The notes below the pieces were generated by a model. The model made no database searches, was not told the DNA's origin, and saw nothing but the letters and a program-made list of their open reading frames with translations. A program made the translations under genes and the position numbers. A stretch of 24,844 nucleotides of DNA, from positions 1-24,844 of the forward strand of contig CALADS010000067.1 of the NCBI GenBank assembly GCA_937890825.1, given 5' to 3'. Of the stretch, positions 20,688 to 24,844 are shown one piece after another (the first letter of the stretch is position 1; each line of letters starts with the position of its first letter). The stretch is from an uncultured Bacteroides sp. Its GTDB lineage: Bacteria; Bacteroidota; Bacteroidia; Bacteroidales; Bacteroidaceae.

Positions 20688-21980
20688 ATGGTCAAGAAGA
20701 ATGCAGAGAAGGATGTCGGCTTTGTCCGGCAGTTCAACGAATTGAAGAAGAAACATCCCGATGCGGTGCTGCTCTTCCGTAAGGGTGACTTCTACGAAAT
20801 GTACAAGGAAGATGCTCTCAAGGCATCGGTGATACTGGCGCTGAAGGTATCAGACAAGATTCTGCCGCTGGAGAATGACCCCATCAAACTCCTGACCTTT
20901 CCCCGTCATGAACTGGACAAACATCTGCCCAAGCTGATTCGCTCCGGTCAGCGGGTCGCCATCTGCGAGGCGATAGACCGTCCGGAACTGATGAAGAAAC
21001 CCAAGGAAAAGACCGGGGAAGATTTGAAAGAAACGAACACCTCTAACAAGAATACTATGGCGAAAAAGAAGAAAGAACAGGCTGTGCAGGAAGAGCCTAC
21101 CAAGACAGTCAAGACGGCTGCAGAGGAAAAACCTGCCAAGGAAAAGAAGGCGGAAGCCAAAGCCGAAGTCAAGAGTGAACAACAGGTCGAGCAGAAAGCG
21201 GAAGCCAAGCAGGAATGCAAGCCACGTGAACCGCAGATGATTACTGCCAACGGCGAGAAAGTTAGCCACGGCCATGCGTTCCAGAGCACCACCAATCCGG
21301 CAGACTGGTACTTTACCGCCAAAATTGACGGAGTACAGTTGAAACCGCAGAAGATGGACGCCGCGGATTTGGCCGCTTACCAGAAGAAGGAAATGACGGT
21401 GCCGCAACTGATGGAACGCTATTATCCCACCAAGCTCATGCCGAAGGTATCGGAAGAAGCGTACCAAATGCCGAAGCAGTTGTCCGGCCCTGATGGTGCC
21501 ATTACCATCGACAAGTTCAATGTCTATAAAGAGAAGGATGAACAGCGACCGGATTACGGCAAGTACAAGTTCTATGTGCAGATGGGCGACACCAAGATGT
21601 CGGCCGTGGCTTCCCGTGAGGACCTGAATGCCTACTTCGACCGTGTGGTCAGTCCCACACAGCTTGTTGAGAAGAATTTCGGGGAGCGACTGCATCTGCA
21701 GTCAGCCTACGAGAAGTACCAGCTTCCCGAAGGAGTGGACCCCAAAGGAGTCCGTGTGGCCAAGGACCACTCCGACAACAAATGGAAGGTGTCGATGGAC
21801 CTGGGCGATAAGGGCAAGACCAGCAAGCATGAACTCTCCTTCGATGACGGCTACTCGCTTTTCAAGGCAAAGACTGCCACCCGGGAACAGATAGCAGCCA
21901 AGTACCTCAATACGGAAATCACGGGGATGCTTTCAGCCGTGACCAACAAACTGGAGAAGTCGGCTTCCATGAAAATGTAA
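20688..21980 (+). CDS. MutS domain I fused to a repeat-containing mobile-element protein
   Basis: A 430-residue protein. Residues 10-110 closely follow MutS domain I, the mismatch-recognition domain: FNELKKKHPDAVLLFRKGDF, then YEMYKEDA, and later LIRSGQRVAICEAIDRPE. The Phe-x-Glu wedge that MutS inserts at mismatches is present as F35-Y36-E37. There is no clamp or ATPase domain. Residues 111-180 are a Lys/Glu/Ala-rich linker. The rest holds about three copies of a unit of roughly 55 residues (DWYFTAKIDGVQLKPQKMDA, KYKFYVQMGDTKMSAVASRE, NKWKVSMDLGDKGKTSKHEL). An in-frame ATG at 21057 (MAKKKKEQ) could start a shorter product. It sits between the DUF3945 and ArdC modules. Confidence 0.82.
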   Translation: MVKKNAEKDVGFVRQFNELKKKHPDAVLLFRKGDFYEMYKEDALKASVILALKVSDKILPLENDPIKLLTFPRHELDKHLPKLIRSGQRVAICEAIDRPELMKKPKEKTGEDLKETNTSNKNTMAKKKKEQAVQEEPTKTVKTAAEEKPAKEKKAEAKAEVKSEQQVEQKAEAKQECKPREPQMITANGEKVSHGHAFQSTTNPADWYFTAKIDGVQLKPQKMDAADLAAYQKKEMTVPQLMERYYPTKLMPKVSEEAYQMPKQLSGPDGAITIDKFNVYKEKDEQRPDYGKYKFYVQMGDTKMSAVASREDLNAYFDRVVSPTQLVEKNFGERLHLQSAYEKYQLPEGVDPKGVRVAKDHSDNKWKVSMDLGDKGKTSKHELSFDDGYSLFKAKTATREQIAAKYLNTEITGMLSAVTNKLEKSASMKM

Positions 21981-22030
21981 CAAAATCAAGCGAACAATCA
22001 ATCAAACTGAAATTCTAAAAATAAACGAAT

Positions 22031-22261
22031 ATGACAGCTAAAAAGACACACGAGGAGTTGGTGGAACTCCTTCAGACCGGTAAAATCGGCTTCCTCCGCT
22101 TTGTGATGGACGGCGATAATGCAGAGGACTATCTGGAGTGGTGCCAGACCCACGGCACGGATCCTTCGGATGAATCCGCAGAGTTTTATGTCGAACAGAC
22201 GGACATTGACCAGATGGACCGTCAGGTAATGGATGACGAAAGCTATGGCGTATGGAACTAA
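22031..22261 (+). CDS. Small acidic protein of a conjugative element
   Basis: A 76-residue acidic protein without signal or membrane segment (ELVELLQTGKIGFLRFVMDG, EDYLEWCQTHGTDPSDESAE, ending YGVWN). I do not recognise a named family. It lies 50 bases after the MutS-domain gene and overlaps the start of the ArdC gene by 29 bases, so translational coupling with ArdC is likely. Acidic small proteins in transfer regions are sometimes DNA mimics, but nothing here shows that. Confidence 0.75.
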   Translation: MTAKKTHEELVELLQTGKIGFLRFVMDGDNAEDYLEWCQTHGTDPSDESAEFYVEQTDIDQMDRQVMDDESYGVWN

Positions 22262-23570
22262 CACATCCGGCAATGCCGGACAGGTAGCCATCGACCGCTT
22301 TGCCGAAATGATGATAGCCCGCATGGAGCAGATGAAGGCTTCCGACTGGAAGAAAGGCTGGATTGGCGGTGCATCCGGATTTGCAGGTCTCCCGCAGAAC
22401 GTGGGAGGCCGCAACTACTCGGGTTCCAATTCCTTCTTCCTCCAGCTGCAGACCGCTGCCCAGGGCTACCGCCTGCCGGTGTACCTCACCTTCAAGCAGG
22501 CGCACAACCTGAAAGCCCATGTACTGAAAGGTGAAAAAGCCTTCCCTGTGGTCTATTGGGACGTGCTGGTCAAGGACAAGAACGGCCATAAGGTCAGTTC
22601 GGATGAGTATAAGGCCATGAGCAAGGAGGAGAAGAAAGGTATGGATGTCATTCCCTTCTTCAAGGCTTTCCCCGTATATAACATCGACCAGACCAATCTG
22701 GCAGAGGTGCAGCCCGAACGGGTGCAGAAACTCATGGAGAAGTTCAAGGTGCCCGAGCTTCGGGATAAGGAAGGCATGTATGCCCATGCCGCCCTCGACC
22801 GGATGATTGAGACGCAAGGCTGGCTCTGTCCTATACAGGCAGACAAGCGGGTGGACGGTGCCTTCTATTCACCGGCCCAGGACATCGTGGTGCTGCCCAT
22901 GAAGGAGCAGTTCAACATCGGCAATACCCCCGAGGAAATCTACCGGGGCGGCATGGAGTTCTATTCCACCATGCTGCATGAGATGACGCACTCCACCATG
23001 ACTCCCGAACGGCTCAACCGCGAGATGGGCGGACGCTTCGGAGACCCGAAATACGCCAAGGAGGAACTGGTAGCCGAACTAACGGCTGCCATGATCTGCC
23101 ATTCGATGGGCTTTGACATGAAGGTGACGGACAACTCCGCAGCCTATCTGGATTCCTGGATTGGGGTGCTGAAGCAGGAACCGAAGTTCATCGTTTCCGT
23201 CATGGCGGACGTGAACAAGGCTTCGGACCTGATTCTGGACCAGGTGGACAAGCAGCGGCTGGCGCTGAACGAGCAGCCCTACCTGACAAAGAACGACCCG
23301 TTTGCCCCGTTAGGTGAAGGCGAAGAGGTGCCGTTCAAGAATACGGCCATCGTAAAGACACGCAACGGGGATTATGCCATCCGTGCCTCCTACGACGGTG
23401 TGGAACTGGGTTTGAAGAAGGTATCGAAAGATACGGCAAAGACCTACTTCCAGCTGACGGACTACAAGGACAAGGCTGCCTTCCTGAACATGACGGCGCA
23501 CAAGACCTTCGAGCCGGATATAGCCAATCTCAAACGCACGCAGGCCGTGGGAGCGAAAATGAGTTTCTAA
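22233..23570 (+). CDS. ArdC-type antirestriction protein (ssDNA-binding plus zincin domain)
   Basis: A 445-residue protein. The N-terminal ArdC domain (PF08401, about 15-130) shows WKKGWIGGASGFAGLPQNVG, NYSGSNSFFLQLQ and YLTFKQAHNLKAHVLKGEKA. A zincin-like peptidase domain follows, with the zinc motif H249-E-M-T-H253 and a downstream EELVAELTAAMIC that should supply the third ligand. The C-terminal 90 residues hold one copy of the repeat unit seen in the MutS-domain protein (DYAIRASYDGVELGLKKVSK). ArdC proteins bind incoming single strands and protect them from host restriction. The start at 22233 overlaps the preceding gene; ATG 22245 is an alternative. Confidence 0.88.
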   Translation: MTKAMAYGTNTSGNAGQVAIDRFAEMMIARMEQMKASDWKKGWIGGASGFAGLPQNVGGRNYSGSNSFFLQLQTAAQGYRLPVYLTFKQAHNLKAHVLKGEKAFPVVYWDVLVKDKNGHKVSSDEYKAMSKEEKKGMDVIPFFKAFPVYNIDQTNLAEVQPERVQKLMEKFKVPELRDKEGMYAHAALDRMIETQGWLCPIQADKRVDGAFYSPAQDIVVLPMKEQFNIGNTPEEIYRGGMEFYSTMLHEMTHSTMTPERLNREMGGRFGDPKYAKEELVAELTAAMICHSMGFDMKVTDNSAAYLDSWIGVLKQEPKFIVSVMADVNKASDLILDQVDKQRLALNEQPYLTKNDPFAPLGEGEEVPFKNTAIVKTRNGDYAIRASYDGVELGLKKVSKDTAKTYFQLTDYKDKAAFLNMTAHKTFEPDIANLKRTQAVGAKMSF

Positions 23571-23593
23571 TCATACTTTCAAATCCATGAACC

Positions 23594-24778
23594 ATGACTG
23601 ATTACAAAGTGAACTTCAAGGACCTCAAATCCAAGGTGGGCATTGATGATGTAGCCTATACGCTGGGGTATCGGCTCGACCGTAAGGCCGGTGTGGGTCG
23701 CTACATAGAGCTGGTGTTGGGTGACGGCAGGGAAAAACGAGACACGCTTATTGTCTGTCATCCCCAGGACAAGGCTTCCCAGCGGTTCTTCCGCCGCGAC
23801 GGTTCCAAGGGGGATGTGGTCACACTCATCCGGGAGAACCTGAATGCCTTCAACGTGTCGGGCAAGGATGAATGGCAGAAGATAGCCAAGGTGCTTTCCC
23901 GCTTTGCCAACATGCCCGAACCCGAATACCGCGAAGACCAGGAGTATGTGCAGTCAGTCAGGTATCATGCAACCTTCGACAGCTCTAGGTATGAGGTGAA
24001 GCCGATAAATCCCGATAAGATTCCGGCCATCTTCCATCAAAGGGGATTGTCCGATGAAACGGTACGCACCTTCGCTCCGTTCATCCGGCTCATCCGCGAC
24101 AAGAAGAACGAGAACTTTGACGGCTTCAACATCGGCTTCCCTTATACCAACGGAGAGAACGACCAGGTTCGGGGCTACGAACTGCGGGGGTACGGCGGTT
24201 ACAAATCCAAGGCAGCCGGAAGTGATTCTTCCTCTTCTGCATGGGTAGCCGACCTTTCCGGCGGCTATCCGAATGTGGTGAAGAGTGTCTTCTTCTGTGA
24301 GTCGGCTTTCGATGCCATGGCATTCTACCAATGGAACCGGAAGCAGCTGACCAATGAAATTGCCCTGGTATCACTGGGCGGTACGTTCTCTGACGGACAA
24401 ATCCGGCAGGTGCTGAACCGCTTTCCCGGAGCCCGCCCGTTTGACTGTTTCGACAATGACCTGCCCGGTCGTAACTACGGCTTGCGCATGATGGCACTGG
24501 TAGAGAACATCCCCTTGAAAATCAACCGAACCCGTGACAACTTGGAAGTGGAAGCGAACGGACGTTCCTTCCGGCTTGATCCGGAGCGGCCCTTTCAGGT
24601 GCAGGTCAAGGAACACTTGTCGGTCAGATACGATATGGGGCAATGGCTTCCACCCAAGGCTTTCAAGGACTGGAACGACTGTCTGCTCAAAAAACCGATG
24701 GAGGTGCGGCTGCATCCGACTAAACAGGACCAAATCAATAACCTGGCCGAACGCAGAAATGCAGGCCCTAAATTATAA
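23594..24778 (+). CDS. Toprim-domain primase-like protein (DUF3991 type)
   Basis: A 394-residue protein. The N-terminal part (about 8-95) is DUF3991-like: VGIDDVAYTLGYRLDRKAG and FFRRDGSKGDVVTLIRENL. It occupies the place of the DnaG/CHC2 zinc finger but without zinc-binding cysteines. The Toprim domain has the catalytic Glu E236 in FFCESAFDAMAFYQW and the acidic D287-x-D289 in DCFDNDLPGRNYGLRM. It probably primes complementary-strand synthesis or assists rolling-circle transfer. It starts 23 bases after ardC and ends 4 bases before the next gene, so it is part of the same operon. Confidence 0.85.
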   Translation: MTDYKVNFKDLKSKVGIDDVAYTLGYRLDRKAGVGRYIELVLGDGREKRDTLIVCHPQDKASQRFFRRDGSKGDVVTLIRENLNAFNVSGKDEWQKIAKVLSRFANMPEPEYREDQEYVQSVRYHATFDSSRYEVKPINPDKIPAIFHQRGLSDETVRTFAPFIRLIRDKKNENFDGFNIGFPYTNGENDQVRGYELRGYGGYKSKAAGSDSSSSAWVADLSGGYPNVVKSVFFCESAFDAMAFYQWNRKQLTNEIALVSLGGTFSDGQIRQVLNRFPGARPFDCFDNDLPGRNYGLRMMALVENIPLKINRTRDNLEVEANGRSFRLDPERPFQVQVKEHLSVRYDMGQWLPPKAFKDWNDCLLKKPMEVRLHPTKQDQINNLAERRNAGPKL

Positions 24779-24782
24779 ACGT

Positions 24783-24844
24783 ATGAATGCAAGACGATGG
24801 AAACGCTCCTTGTTAATCGCTGCTGTTGGCTTATTGATAGGCAA
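24783..24844 (+). CDS. Start of a membrane protein gene (partial, cut by the right edge)
   Basis: ATG 24783 opens a frame of 20 codons to the window edge, reading MNARRWKRSLLIAAVGLLIG: a basic N-terminus and the beginning of a membrane helix. It begins 4 bases after the primase-like gene and is probably co-transcribed. A transfer apparatus or coupling-protein subunit is plausible from context, but the fragment is too short to say. Confidence 0.6.
   Translation, partial: MNARRWKRSLLIAAVGLLIG

Larger units (their letters stand above)
19104..24844. mobile_element. Part of an integrative conjugative element (accessory transfer region), continuing beyond the right edge
   Basis: The genes from 19104 on are typical of Bacteroidales conjugative transposons: glucosaminidase, DUF4099/DUF3945, MutS-domain fusion, small acidic protein, ArdC, Toprim primase-like protein and the start of a membrane protein. 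Composition shifts: 40 of 60 bases are G or C at 22441-22500 and 33 of 60 at 20101-20160, against 22 of 60 at 11881-11940. The left limit is uncertain and may lie anywhere from about 18850 to 19104. No integrase, relaxase or att repeat is in the window. Confidence 0.75.

Noticed and set aside
20850..21695. Long minus-strand open frame
   Set aside because: It is a reverse-strand shadow of the Lys/Glu-rich MutS-fusion gene, giving an implausible Leu/Phe-rich protein.
22038..22817. Minus-strand open frame of 259 codons opposite ardC
   Set aside because: Shadow of the conserved ArdC coding region in GC-rich DNA; no domain or start context.
1..24844. CRISPR array, tRNA or rRNA genes
   Set aside because: No regularly spaced repeats and no cloverleaf or rRNA-like segments were seen on either strand, though a short degenerate case could be missed by eye.

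Overview
The window looks like gut Bacteroidales DNA (Bacteroides, Phocaeicola or Parabacteroides type; the genus cannot be fixed from sequence alone). The evidence is many PorT/OmpA-type envelope proteins and lipoproteins, PepSY-like and META proteins, promoters of the Bacteroidetes TAnnTTTG type, few Shine-Dalgarno sites, and DUF3945/DUF4099 mobile-element proteins.

Layout. Positions 1-780 hold the end of an unidentified gene and a TraX-family membrane protein. Positions 757-4267, minus strand, hold a small unknown protein and, transcribed before it, a compact three-gene steroid operon: a membrane 5-alpha-reductase homologue, an old-yellow-enzyme flavoprotein and a short-chain dehydrogenase. 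This combination matches the published Bacteroidales cluster that turns 3-oxo-delta4 bile acids into iso/allo-lithocholic acids. Positions 4463-9618 hold envelope functions: two barrel/OmpA proteins with clear intrinsic terminators, an AqpZ-like aquaporin, a PepSY-like lipoprotein, a small barrel protein and a secreted protein with a poly-aspartate tail.

Positions 9851-16615, plus strand, are an envelope gene cluster that I cannot match to a described system. It has six co-directional genes. At least three share an Ig-like module, and a preceding small alpha/beta module is shared by at least two and probably three. These are mixed with TonB C-terminal domains, a SecD-head-like domain, WG and XAC2610-like segments, and a terminal SIMPL protein. 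It is followed by a broken HU-like gene, a voltage-gated potassium-channel-type protein and a two-domain META lipoprotein.

From about 19.1 kb to the right edge the base composition becomes GC-richer and the genes are those of an integrative conjugative element: a glucosaminidase transcribed leftward, then rightward DUF4099/DUF3945, a MutS-domain-I fusion, a small acidic protein, ArdC-type antirestriction protein, a Toprim primase-like protein and the start of another membrane protein. Together these would cut the wall, protect incoming single strands and start replication. At the probable border (19032-19135) is a compact plus-strand RNA candidate with a promoter-like box, an H-type pseudoknot and an intrinsic terminator, but no downstream plus-strand gene. 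I consider it the best candidate for an undescribed element here, together with the 9.8-16.6 kb envelope cluster. No tRNA, rRNA, CRISPR array or complete insertion sequence was seen.
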